Shown: piece after piece, positions 48,655 through 58,524 of the stretch
How positions within the stretch are numbered: the first letter of the stretch is position 1
Layout of the letters: each line of letters opens with the position of its first letter
DNA from: Gigaspora rosea
Taxonomy: Eukaryota; Glomeromycota; Glomeromycetes; Diversisporales; Gigasporaceae
DNA: 64,000 nucleotides
NCBI GenBank assembly: GCA_003550325.1
Contig: QKWP01000263.1
Span: 73,489-137,488, forward strand
Reading direction: 5' to 3'
The notes under the pieces: generated by a model
Database searches by the model: none
What the model was told of the DNA's origin: nothing
Seen by the model: the letters and a program-made list of their open reading frames with translations, nothing else
Program-made: the position numbers and the translations under genes

Positions 48655-49047
48655 AAATTTCTGGAATCTGACGTTACCAGAGCAATGGCGAATTTTTTTA
48701 CCAAGCTAACCTTTCTTCTCCACTAGACAAAAGTTGTAAAGCATATTCTTGTAATTCTAATGGTGGTAAAATCATTAAAATCAGCCTAGTAGCACAAGAT
48801 ATTGTTAAAAAACGTTTCATGATCATATAGAGTTTCTATGTAAACAATATTTTGTTTACATAGAAACTCTATGTTCACGAAATGGTTTTTAATAATATCT
48901 TGTGATCTACTAGGCCAATTTTAATGATTTTACCACCATTAGAATCGCAAGAATGTGCTCTACAACTTTTATCTAGTGGAGAAGAAAGGTCAGCTTAGTA
49001 AAAAATTCGCTATTGCTCTGGTAACGCCAGATTCCAGAAATTTTTTT
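48655..49047. mobile_element. ~390-base foldback palindrome
   Basis: Arms of about 190 bases, nearly perfect, meet at TATGTAAACAATATTTTGTT (about 48838-48857). The outer ends share TTTCTGGAATCTG inverted. The left outer sequence (48578-48667) also matches the reverse of 50190-50270. Confidence 0.8.
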
Positions 49048-49089
49048 TTTAACTCTTTGACAGTCTTGTTGGTACCTTTATTAGATATT

Positions 49090-50270
49090 AGATTATAATA
49101 TAACTAAACTATGTTAATTACTTATTATCAATACTCTATCTATAGCAGGTCCGGCATCACCCAAATACTTCGAGAGCACTTTGGTGCGACCTATCGCACT
49201 GCCTCACTAATAAGACAGACAATTTTGTCAGCCCCGCCAAAGAGCGACATAGGATTTCTCTTCAAATCCCTCTCACCTAGCGTCAATGGTGAGGATAACC
49301 AAACCATACAAGAAGAACGATGAAGCTAAGAAAATAAAAGGGTAATGAAACAAAAGAGAGGAAATACTACAAATCCTAAACGATATGCCAAAAAACAAAA
49401 ACAAAATAAAATGACTACAAGATAAAAGAAACGAAGAAAAATTCTATCACTAATGACGGAAAGCTAACAAAATGAAAAAAAAAACAATGAAAAAAAAGAA
49501 ACACAAAAGAAAACAGAAATAGAAATAAACCTAAATCTGAAATCAATGATAAAAATTATATAATACTGCGCAAGGAAACGCCTCGCCAAAGTATTATATG
49601 TACATAAAAAAGAAAACTAAAAGAACATTCTGGAATTTAATTTCCGCAGATCTGCCTACTCCATTGCATCACGTCTCATTACGCGTCCATTCCTGTTTAT
49701 CTACCTGCATGCCTTCTTCCCGATTAGGATAGGAACAACAATGCCGATCTTTTGGAGGGGGTACGCCGAATTTCCCACTTTTCATCAAAAATTCCAGCAA
49801 AACTGACTTCCAGCGAGAATATGATAGTGGGTATATGGTTGAATAAGTCCTTGTAACCAAAAACCTTAAAGAGAGTGATGAAAAACTCATTTTTCTTAGT
49901 TCACCGCCTGGCCAAACTATAATCCCTTCGTCGATGAAAGTTTTCTTTTTTAACTTCCACCAGAATTTCTTGTACCAAGGGCACCCACTGCCAGTTATCT
50001 TGCACAACTGACGCTTCTGGCTTGTGTGCTGAATATATAAAGGAGTCCCCGACAACACAAGGAAGGTTGACCTTTATAAAAACCAGTATTACTAGCTGCT
50101 TCGTCTTTTACTAATGAAAAAATTTTGTTTTTCTTTTGTTCGGAAATTTGTACAAGTGATCGACGGGAAGAGTTCTCCGATTTGTGTTCAGATTCCAGAA
50201 ATTTGATAAACAATAATTGATTTTCTCTATATATTAATAGATTTTCACTGTTTGGTATATGGATCACAAA
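49090..50270 (-). repeat. Dispersed ~1.1 kb repeat, copy B (reverse of 1200-2275)
   Basis: Read on the minus strand it follows copy A in order: an open frame (50058-49669, 129 residues) with the KSGKFGVPPPKDRH peptide, then TATAATACTTTGGCGAGGCG, then CAGTATTATATAATTTTTAT. A T-rich tract and ACCATTGACGCTAGGTGAG follow. An overlapping upstream minus frame (50267-49995) continues leftward. The GC-richer ends suggest an old coding or LTR-type sequence. I do not recognise the protein. Confidence 0.5.
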
Positions 50271-50295
50271 TTAAAGTATTTTTTATTTTTTGATA

Positions 50296-51350
50296 CAATA
50301 TCAGTCATCCGATTTGTCACACTATAGTTACATATAAATTTTTTATATATAAAATTGTAAAAAAAAAAACATATAAAATTACTATAAACTTTGAAGGAAT
50401 GATGTTCTGAAGTCTACATATTAACTTAAAATTTAATTTTTCGAAAATATAGAACAAGGGGAGGAGAAAAAGGTAGTACAAAAATTGGATTAAAATTTTG
50501 CTGATTTTGCACAAAACGAAAATGTAACTTCACCAAAAACAAATATTTTTCGATTTAAATGATAAGTATATGTAAAATCATGCCCTGAACAACTTTACTT
50601 AGGCGACCAAAGTAGGTTACCTTGTAAGAAAAATGGGTTACCTATGTACTAAAGCAAAATTTTTTGAGTTTTAAATATAAAACCCCTTTTTTTTATCAAG
50701 ATAACCTACTTTGGGCACTTAAGCAAAGTTGTTCAGCATGCAATTTTACTCGTGTTTAAGGTCAAAACGCGTTTTTTTGGCCATTTACTAGGTGAAAAAT
50801 GGGGTCGAAGTTAGAAAAAAAATTTTTTAGAAAAAATTTTTTTTCTAACTTTGACCCATTTTTCACCTAGTAAATGGCCGAAAAAACGCGTTTTGACCTT
50901 AGACACGAGTAAAATTGCATGCTGAACAACTTTGCTTAAGCGCCCAAAGTAGGTTATCTTTATAAAAAAAGGGGTTTTATATTTAAAACTCAAAAAATTT
51001 TGCTTTAGTACATAGGTAACCCATTTTTCTTACAAGGTAACCTACTTTGGTCGCCTAAGTAAAGTTGTTTAGGGCATGATTTTACATATACTTAATATTT
51101 TAAAATCGAAAAATATTTGTTTTTGGTAAAGTTACATTTTCGTTTTGTGCAAAATCGGCAAAATTTTAATTCGATTTTTGTACTACCTTTTTCTCCTCCC
51201 CTTGTTCTATATTTTCGAAAAATTAAATTTTAAGTTAATATGTAGACTTCAGAACATCATTCCTTTAAAGTTTATAGTAATTTTATATGTTTTTTTATAA
51301 TTTTATATATAAAAAATTTACATGTGACAAATCGGGTGACTGATATACTG
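50296..51350. mobile_element. Giant near-perfect palindrome (copy 2), about 1.05 kb
   Basis: The two ~525-base arms are almost perfect inverse copies meeting near 50823 (TTTTTTAGAAAAAATTTTTT). The outer ends are ATATCAGTCATCCGATTTGT and its inverse. Conserved blocks shared with 46885-48062 include AACAACTTTACTTAGGC and ACCTATGTACTAAAG. A transcript of either strand would form a ~500-base-pair hairpin. There is no open frame of note. Confidence 0.9.
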
Positions 51351-51730
51351 CATCTTATTTAAAAACTATTATATTCTAATAAAATTAATAATTTTGATTT
51401 AGTTTTTAAAATTTAGAAATTACTATAGTGCGAGAACCCTTAAATCAATAAGTGAAATTGATAAATTTTAAAACATTATAAAAAAATAATAAGTATAGCT
51501 AGAACAATTTTTTTTATAAAAATATAGAGAAAGACTTTAAAAATAAAGCTATAGTATTTGTTTTTAATTTATTAAGTTTAATATAGTTATAAAGGTTTAA
51601 AGCTTCCTAATTTTATTAATAACTGTAAATTTTGGCCACTATAATTTTGGCCAGCATTACCATAGTGCTGGCCAGAATTAAAAAAAAGGTTTAAAAAATT
51701 TAAAAATTTTAAAAAAATTTGAATTAATGT
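51351..51730. other. AT-rich spacer
   Basis: Only a short stem (GGCCAGCA ... TGCTGGCC, 51650-51675) stands out. No gene. Confidence 0.4.
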
Positions 51731-52040
51731 AGCAATCACCAGTGATGAAATTCATCAGTAATTATCTATCTATACATAATTATATGTAGCAAAACAAATA
51801 AAAATTAAATCTTTTTAATATTAGGGTAAGAGTAAAAACTAGAATGGGCAGAGGGTATAGTTTATACTAAAATTTTACAAGAAATTTTTTTTTGCATAAA
51901 AAAAAGTAGTTTTATAGACAAAATTTTTAGTTAGAAGCTATTTTTTAAAAAATTCTTATTTTTGTTACTCAAAATAGTTTGCATGTTACACCTGATTCTT
52001 AATTCTAATTGGATTAGTGAAATTCACTACTGGTGAGCAT
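51731..52040. mobile_element. MITE with GCTCACCAGTAGTGAA-type ends
   Basis: AATCACCAGTGATGAAATTC at the left is mirrored by GAATTTCACTACTGGTGAGC-like sequence at the right. Half ends of the same family occur near 46803 and near 56360-56420. Confidence 0.55.
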
Positions 52041-52695
52041 TATACTTATCCAAAAAATTTAAAAATTTTTAAAATTTTTGCAAAGTTTTTTTTTTTCTTT
52101 TTATTTTTTTTTTATTTATAAAATTTTTTGCAATTTGATTGGCTCTGACCCAACTTCTTTCCCAAAGTTAAAGAATCAATATTTTTTTTTGTTTAGATTA
52201 TATTTTAGTTTTTTTTTTTGTTTTTTTTTTATTCGCAAAATTTTCTGCAATTTTATTGGCTCTAACCCAACTTTTGACCCAATCCAAAATTTGCTCGCCT
52301 ATATAAAACTAGTTGATTTAAGGATTTTTGCACTGTAATTCCATTATGGTATTCTGCTATTTCTACAAGATTTTCTATTTTTAGTATTTTATCTAACTTT
52401 AACTCTAACCCTAATACTAACTTTAAAAACTAATAAGTAAATCTTCTTTGGTTTCTAATTGAAAGTTGTAGAGCTTATTTTTCTAATTCTAATAGTAGTT
52501 AAATCATCAAAATTGGCCTGGTGAATCCCAAAATACTTGGAATCAAAGAAGAGAACATAAGGATTTACTATTATACAAAGCACTATAAAAAATTATCAAA
52601 CAAACATCATGATTTGTGCAGAATTCTATTATTACAACTGATTTTGAGTTCTTAAGTAAAGTTATTTTGAGACTCAAAAAAATGCAAGTTATATA
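52041..52695. other. T-rich low-complexity and unassigned sequence
   Basis: 52080-52240 is T-rich. 52540-52575 (CAAAGAAGAGAACATA) is mirrored at 56170-56190, which suggests the whole retroposon block sits inside a larger inverted-repeat unit. No gene seen. Confidence 0.35.
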
Positions 52696-53962
52696 TGGAT
52701 GTGGCGACTTAGGGAAGTTGGTAAGTTGTCACCCCCAAGTGGCCAGGGTTGGACAGCCTTCTATGTCCAGTGAATTTCACTGGACACTGGACATATAAAT
52801 TTGTCCAGTGTCCATTGATTTATTAACATATATAGAGTAAAAATTAGTGGTATATTACTGTCCTAATTATTTGGTTTGCTTGACTCTGAACAGAGGTTTC
52901 TTATTTCTAAAAAAAATTACAGACAATTTTAGAAATTTAAATTTTTATTGGACAACCCACTTGTCCAATTGCCCAACCCTGCAAGTGGCAGGTCTAGGGC
53001 TCAAATCCCACTGGCGACGCTTTGGAAAAATAGACCTGTATTACGGTAACCGTTTCCTGTCAATCGGTTGGGTATATTACCTGTAGTCCTTGGTTACCAT
53101 CTCGAATGGAAGCTTTCGGGCGAAGTTGTATCCGGTGACACAGACAAATCCAAGGAACCAAGGAAATGGAAACCCATTTGGAAAGTCCCGAGTAAGGAGG
53201 TAGCAACAATCTTCGACAGTGCTATCAGAACTGGAATATCGGAAACCGGAGCTGGAGAACTGGATGATATGACCTTTGGAGGAGAGGGTCCACCAACCTG
53301 GCCGCCGGAGTCATACCGGAGGAAAAGAACCTATGTTCTGGAATTAGGTACCAGGGGAAGAAAAACCATAGTAGCACCTAATGCTGGGTAGATCAACCCT
53401 TCTGGGCCAACTGGTTTGGAAGTTTGGGGCACCCGGTGATGGACCGGTAGGAAAGTAATGGTGGGTACCGGGGTCGGTGTGAACCTTACAAGGGCAGAAG
53501 TAGGTAATGGTAGCGGTTAGGTACCCCCTGACTGCAAGTTGCTTGCCTCGGTGAGTGCGTAAGTTACCGAAGTGTAGGTAATACATGTGTGGGACAGGAA
53601 CTGCTCTACCAAGTTTACCCACGAGGATAAATTAGTCCTAAGGGGATGTAGGTAGCATCCGGGACTGTCTTCGACTGACTAATGTATCGGAGGGCTGTAC
53701 CGATGATCACAAGTAGGATTGACATGCGAAGCGTTGGACCAGAGGGTTTAAATAGGCAATCCTCTAGTTGGATTGTAGGTATGGCAACTAGTGTAGAACC
53801 TTCAGGCGGACTACTTAAATTAGACAACAAAAAGTTGTATGTGTGGCTATTTGTACTCTCATTCAATGTAACTCAATTGTGGGTGCGCCCAAAGAGGCGC
53901 CCTTGATCCACAGCCTTGATTAAATAAACTCTCACCCAAAGCGGGAACTTTAACACACAAAA
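52696..53962 (+). mobile_element. Long tRNA-headed retroposon, copy 1
   Basis: About 1.03 kb without its insert. The head has a tRNA-like A box (TTGGTAAGTTG, 52718) and B box (GGGCTCAAATCCC, 52997), now split by a hAT-like element. The body is GC-rich relative to the surroundings and ends in ACACACAAAAAAAAAA. Target duplications of about 18 bases flank it with one change (AATGCAAGTTATATA upstream, AATGCTAGTTATATA downstream). Several overlapping frames exist (such as 53068-53391), but they do not match between the two copies in a way I could confirm, so I treat the body as non-coding. Confidence 0.75.
52744..52981. mobile_element. hAT-like MITE inserted between the A and B boxes of the retroposon
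   Basis: A perfect 8-base duplication CAAGTGGC flanks it (52736-52743 and 52982-52989). The ends are CAGGGTTGGACA and the inverse of CAGGGTTGGGCAATTG. The second retroposon copy lacks it, giving an empty site. TGTCCAGTG words repeat inside. No transposase. Confidence 0.9.
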
Positions 53963-54426
53963 AAAAAATGCTAGTTATATAAGAAATGTTTTATCATTTT
54001 TTAGTATAATTTTTACTATAGTTAAAAAGCTTTTTAAAACATATGTAAAAAAAACACATATGATGCTACACATTTATAATTTTATGCAAATTATGGATTC
54101 AGCTCTTATAAAAAATTATGCAAACTTGTAACTGTTAAAGAATTTTAATCCATGGTCTAATATTGTTAAAAAGAATTTTTTTTTAGTTGTTTAGGGTTGT
54201 GTATTTGCTAGTAAACAGTTTTTCATTAAATAAACTGTTTAAAAAGAGGTTTGTTTAGAAACAATATAGTATTAACTTTGTGCATATAGCTTCAAAAATG
54301 TGCATGTCAATTAACTTTTACAGGATATAACTTCAGTTACTTGTTTACATCCAATGATATTATAAAAATTATTCGTAATTGAAAGTTTATTGGAAACCTT
54401 TCATATTTATTAAAAGATCTATTAAT
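53963..54426. other. Direct-repeat flank, no gene
   Basis: 53955-54050 (AATGCTAGTTATATAAGAAA ... TTTTTAAAACATATGTAAA) recurs directly at 56045-56130 with drift. This suggests a duplicated target region or the ends of a host repeat around the retroposons. Confidence 0.45.
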
Positions 54427-54442
54427 AGATTAGACAATATTT

Positions 54443-55730
54443 TTTTTGATTTCAAAGTGCCTGTTTTAGGGCATATACTTTATTCGGTTTATGCATCTGG
54501 ATTCTATATGGATAAGAGTACAACTAGCCACACTTACACTTTTGGTGTCTAATTTAAGTGGTCTGCCCAAAGGTTCCACACTAGATGCCATACCTACAAC
54601 CCAACTACAGGAATTGTCTATTTAAACCCTCGGATCTTCAGTTTCCCATCTAGACTTTCAACTGATTTACTAGATATCTGCATTATCTATGCGGTCAGTC
54701 CAGCCACCTGGGTCTCTTTTCATAAGATCCTTTAGGACTCCTTTATATACCCAAAGGTACAATTCAGCTTATTCTCAACAGGAAACTTGGTAGAGCAGTA
54801 CCTGTCCCACCAGGTATTCACCTACTCTTTGGTAACTTACGCATTCACTGAAGCAAACAACTTGCAGTCAGAGGATATTCAACTACTATTACCTACTTTT
54901 GCCCTTATAAGGTTCGCTCCAACCCAGTACCTACTATTACTTTCCTAACAGTTCTTCACTATTTTCTCAGACTTCCAACCCAGTTGGCCCAGAAGGGTTG
55001 ATCTACTCGGTATTAGGTGCCATTATGGTTTTCTCCTCCTGGTATCTACTCTATAACATAGGTCCTTTTTCTCTGGTACCCAATCTGGGGGTCGTTTAAA
55101 GCAGGGTGCAATCACGTGATATGGCGCCAATCAACTTGTTTGTTTTGATCAACCCGGATCAGCCTGACAAAGAAACAAAGAAGAAAAAAAGTGAAAAAAC
55201 GCAAAAATACAAGAAACGAGTGTCAAAACCTACCTTGGGGCATTAACAAAAAATGTCGGGAAGGCAATTTTACTATAATACTATTCTTAACCCTAACCGC
55301 TGCTAACCCTTACCCTAACTTTAATTAAAAAGTCAAAATCATATAACTGCAACCTGCTTTAAACGACCCCCCAATCTGGCGGCCAGGTTGGTAGATCTTG
55401 TCCCTGAGATCGACGTCTGGTTCTTCAGCTCCGGTCCAATATCCGGTTTTGGTAGAACTGTCAAAGATCTTGCTACCTCCTTACTCAAGTCTTGCAAATG
55501 GGTTTCTGTTTTCCCAGTTTCTTGAATTTGTCTGTATCACAAGACACAACTTCGACTGAAAGCTCCTATTCGAGATGGTAACCAAGGACTACAGGTAATG
55601 TACCCAACTGATCGACAGGAAACAGTTACCAGACCACAGGTCTATTTTTCAAAGTGTCGTTAGTGGGATTTGAACCCTAGACCTGCCACTTGGGGTGACA
55701 ACTTACTAACTTCCCTAAGTCGCCACACCC
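54443..55730 (-). mobile_element. Long tRNA-headed retroposon, copy 2
   Basis: It lies in opposite orientation to copy 1. A perfect 16-base target duplication, AGATTAGACAATATTT, flanks it (54427-54442 and 55731-55746). The B box on the minus strand reads GGGTTCAAATCCC (55677-55665), an excellent match to the polymerase III box. Body words match copy 1, for example ACCTGTAGTCCTTGGTTACC. It is interrupted at 55089-55369 by a MITE. Confidence 0.8.
55089..55369. mobile_element. Mutator-like MITE nested in retroposon copy 2 (shared core)
   Basis: The ends GGGTCGTTTAAAGCAGG and the inverse are flanked by a duplication CCCAATCTGG (55079-55088 and 55370-55379); 8, 9 or 10 bases are possible because of C/G runs. 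Copy 1 of the retroposon has no insert here. The interior holds GGATCAGCCTGACAAAG, AAAAATGTCGGGAAGGCAAT and CCTAACCCTAAC. Confidence 0.85.
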
Positions 55731-55746
55731 AGATTAGACAATATTT

Positions 55747-58155
55747 AGAACCGTATTAAATATAATATATAACCTATTTGGAAAGTTGGATTTTTTGTGT
55801 GCAAGTGTTTGTAACAAGTATTTAAAACTTATTGCAAATAAAATTTTTTATTATAATATGAGTAAGATTGTATAAAATAAAAAATCAAAGATTTTTAGTC
55901 TTTATATGCTCATAGGCATAAAATAATTTGATTGGCTAATAAATAATAAATTACTATTTTTAGATTAGTTATATGAATGATCTACAATATGCAGCATGTC
56001 TGTTATTTGCTATATTGCAAATCATATGAGATACCCTACCCTTAAAAAAATGCTAGTTTCTTAAGATGTATTTTATTATTTTCTTAGTTAAATTTTTTAC
56101 TACAATAAAAAAAGTTTTTAAAACATATGTAAAGAAAAATGAATAGCTTGTGTAATAGTGAATTTGCTGATCCATATGTTCTCTTCTTTGGTCTCAAGTA
56201 TCTAGGGATCTACTGTACCGATTTTGATGATTTAACTAAAGTTTGAGTCTGGTCTAAACCCAAACTGGACCAGACTGGACCAAACACAGACAGGACTTAG
56301 AAGCACTAGTATTACTATAGATTCTGGTAAATGTAGTAAAATGTAGCAAAATAATTTTACCACTAATGGTGAAATTGGTGATGAATTGTTAAAATTAGTA
56401 AATTAATTTCACCAGCACCTATAAGTGGTACCCCTGTCACTTAAAAAATTTTTGCTCCTGTTTTACTTCATCAATTATTGTTTCATTCAATCATCCTTAA
56501 ACCTCTTTAACTGTACCTTTATACTACGTTTCTACTCTTGTTTATCTTTTCTTGATTAGTATTTCTACATATATTATCTTTTATTACCTTTTTTGGTTAT
56601 CCATACAGTTGACATGAGATACCAACTTCTATCAATTGTTAGACAAATTATCTTTTTAATGCTATTCTACCTCATCACACCATTCAAGGATAATCTTAAG
56701 TACATAAAAACATTCTCTGGATTATTAAGTGCTTCTTGATGGGATGAATGAATTTATAGCATTCATCCCATCTTCTACACAGAGATATCATATGATAGAA
56801 TTATTAGAATAGAAGAGATGCCTTCGTGTAAATAGAAATTTCACTGTGCATTAGCTTGGCAAGTGCGATAATAAGACAATTGTGTGAATGAGGTATAAAT
56901 AGAAGGAGGTTGTCCTGACAATAAATACTGTAAACTATTTATGTATAACGAATATATATTTAAAAGCCTGTGCTTTCGCTCAATAAAATTTCCTTAGACT
57001 TCGATCTGATTAATAAACTTAAATAAGTAAGTAGGCATTTCAAAGCTGCAGCATTATCGAATTCTCACACTTCTTGTTAGCATTAAATTAATGCTTATTG
57101 TTTTGTTTATTGATTGAATTATTATTCGACACATCATTGATTTTATCATACTTTAATTATTGCGGATTGTGAAATTTGCAGATCATATAAAAAATTGATG
57201 ATTCTGATTTTTGAGTTTCGATTCTTTAACATTACTTCAGATAACGCAACTATATAAAGACATACATATATGTATATATATTTACATGGTATACATATAA
57301 CTTATATCTGATATATATATTTTTAATAAAAAAAAAACTTTTCTAATGATCAATAATTATATCCCGGAGCATGTTCTGGATGCGCAAAGTATATTTTTGT
57401 GCAACTTTAACATCTAAAAAACTTACTGAAATTTCATGATTTTTTCATTAATAACAAATTAATTTGCTAGAATCATATAATAATTCTTATAAGATTGAAT
57501 TTGGTACAACTCTTAAATTTCTTTTTACACATAATGCAATGTAAATTTTATCGGCCTAAAAAAGAAACAATACTCAAATTCCTTGCAAAATGATGAATCC
57601 GCAAATAATATTCTTACAAAAGTTATGTTAAAAATAATAAATCTACAACTTCTACAGCATTTCTACAAAAATGTTCAGTCAAATATATTACATGCAATTT
57701 AAAAGTCTAAAAAATGGTAAAGAAATCGGAAATCTTTTTTTTTTTTTTTGATCAGCAAATTTTCACATATTTTTGCAAACCGCAATAATTGACCGATTGT
57801 TTGATATATTTGATTCGATGGGTTGATTGTTTCGAATCCTTAAATTGATCATTACATTGTTTAATCGATACACTGATACATTTAAGCCTTACATTGATAC
57901 ATTAAATTACTTTACTATATTAATATCTTTACCGATTGATTGAATACATATCACTCCCGATCACGTAACTGTCTCCCCACCATTTATAAGCCTCCCTTAT
58001 TCAATTCCCTTCACGCCAAAATCCACACTCGTCCAACTTTCCCACCATTCCGCTATTTTAACATACCCCTTTTCTCCAAAAACCTTAGTTTACTATCCTG
58101 AGACAATCTTAGCGCATTGTCTGCTGCTTTTTCCAACTGATAGTAACACCGGGCA
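55747..58155. other. No gene; LTR-like patch at about 56735-57080 and AT-rich remainder
   Basis: 56738-56772 is a perfect 13-base-pair hairpin (GATGGGATGAATG) with a 9-base loop. Downstream are a TATA box (GGTATAAATAG, 56892) and CAATAAAATTTCC near 56980, an arrangement like a solo LTR or promoter. 57240-57320 is TA-rich. 57955-58080 is C-rich and may belong to the upstream region of the third DUF4238 gene. Confidence 0.4.
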
Positions 58156-58403
58156 AATACCCCAGTAAGACCATGAAGGATCGGCAATATGCACCAATCA
58201 GATGATCTACACTATCGAATTTTTAAGTGATAAAACCTTACGTTAAGGCTAGGGTTATGACCGAAGTAGGGATTATTTATATCTAAAATTTTTTCAAGGA
58301 ATCTTTTTTATTAGTGAGGAGAAGATGGTTTTGTAGAGAATTGTTTATTAGAAGAGATCTGATTGGTGCACCTGTGACGATCTTTCATGACTTAACTGGG
58401 ATA
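58156..58403. mobile_element. MITE upstream of the third DUF4238 gene
   Basis: The ends ATACCCCAGTAAGACCATGA and the inverse of GTATCCCAGTTAAGTCATGA are followed by a second inverted word, TGCACCAATCAGAT. It lies about 130 bases before the ATG, so it may contribute promoter sequence. The duplicated locus keeps only its right half (42143-42190). Confidence 0.7.
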
Positions 58404-58524
58404 CCTTGCGTTCATATTGTAAAACAAATAAATAAATATGTATACACTTCATTAGTAAACAATATCTATAAAGATGGTTAAATTCAATGAGTCAGCTGCA
58501 TTCTCTTCTAATTCACACGTATAT

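Noticed and set aside
53068..53906. Several 74-107 residue frames on both strands
   Set aside because: They overlap each other inside the GC-rich retroposon body, and I could not show that any is kept in the second copy.
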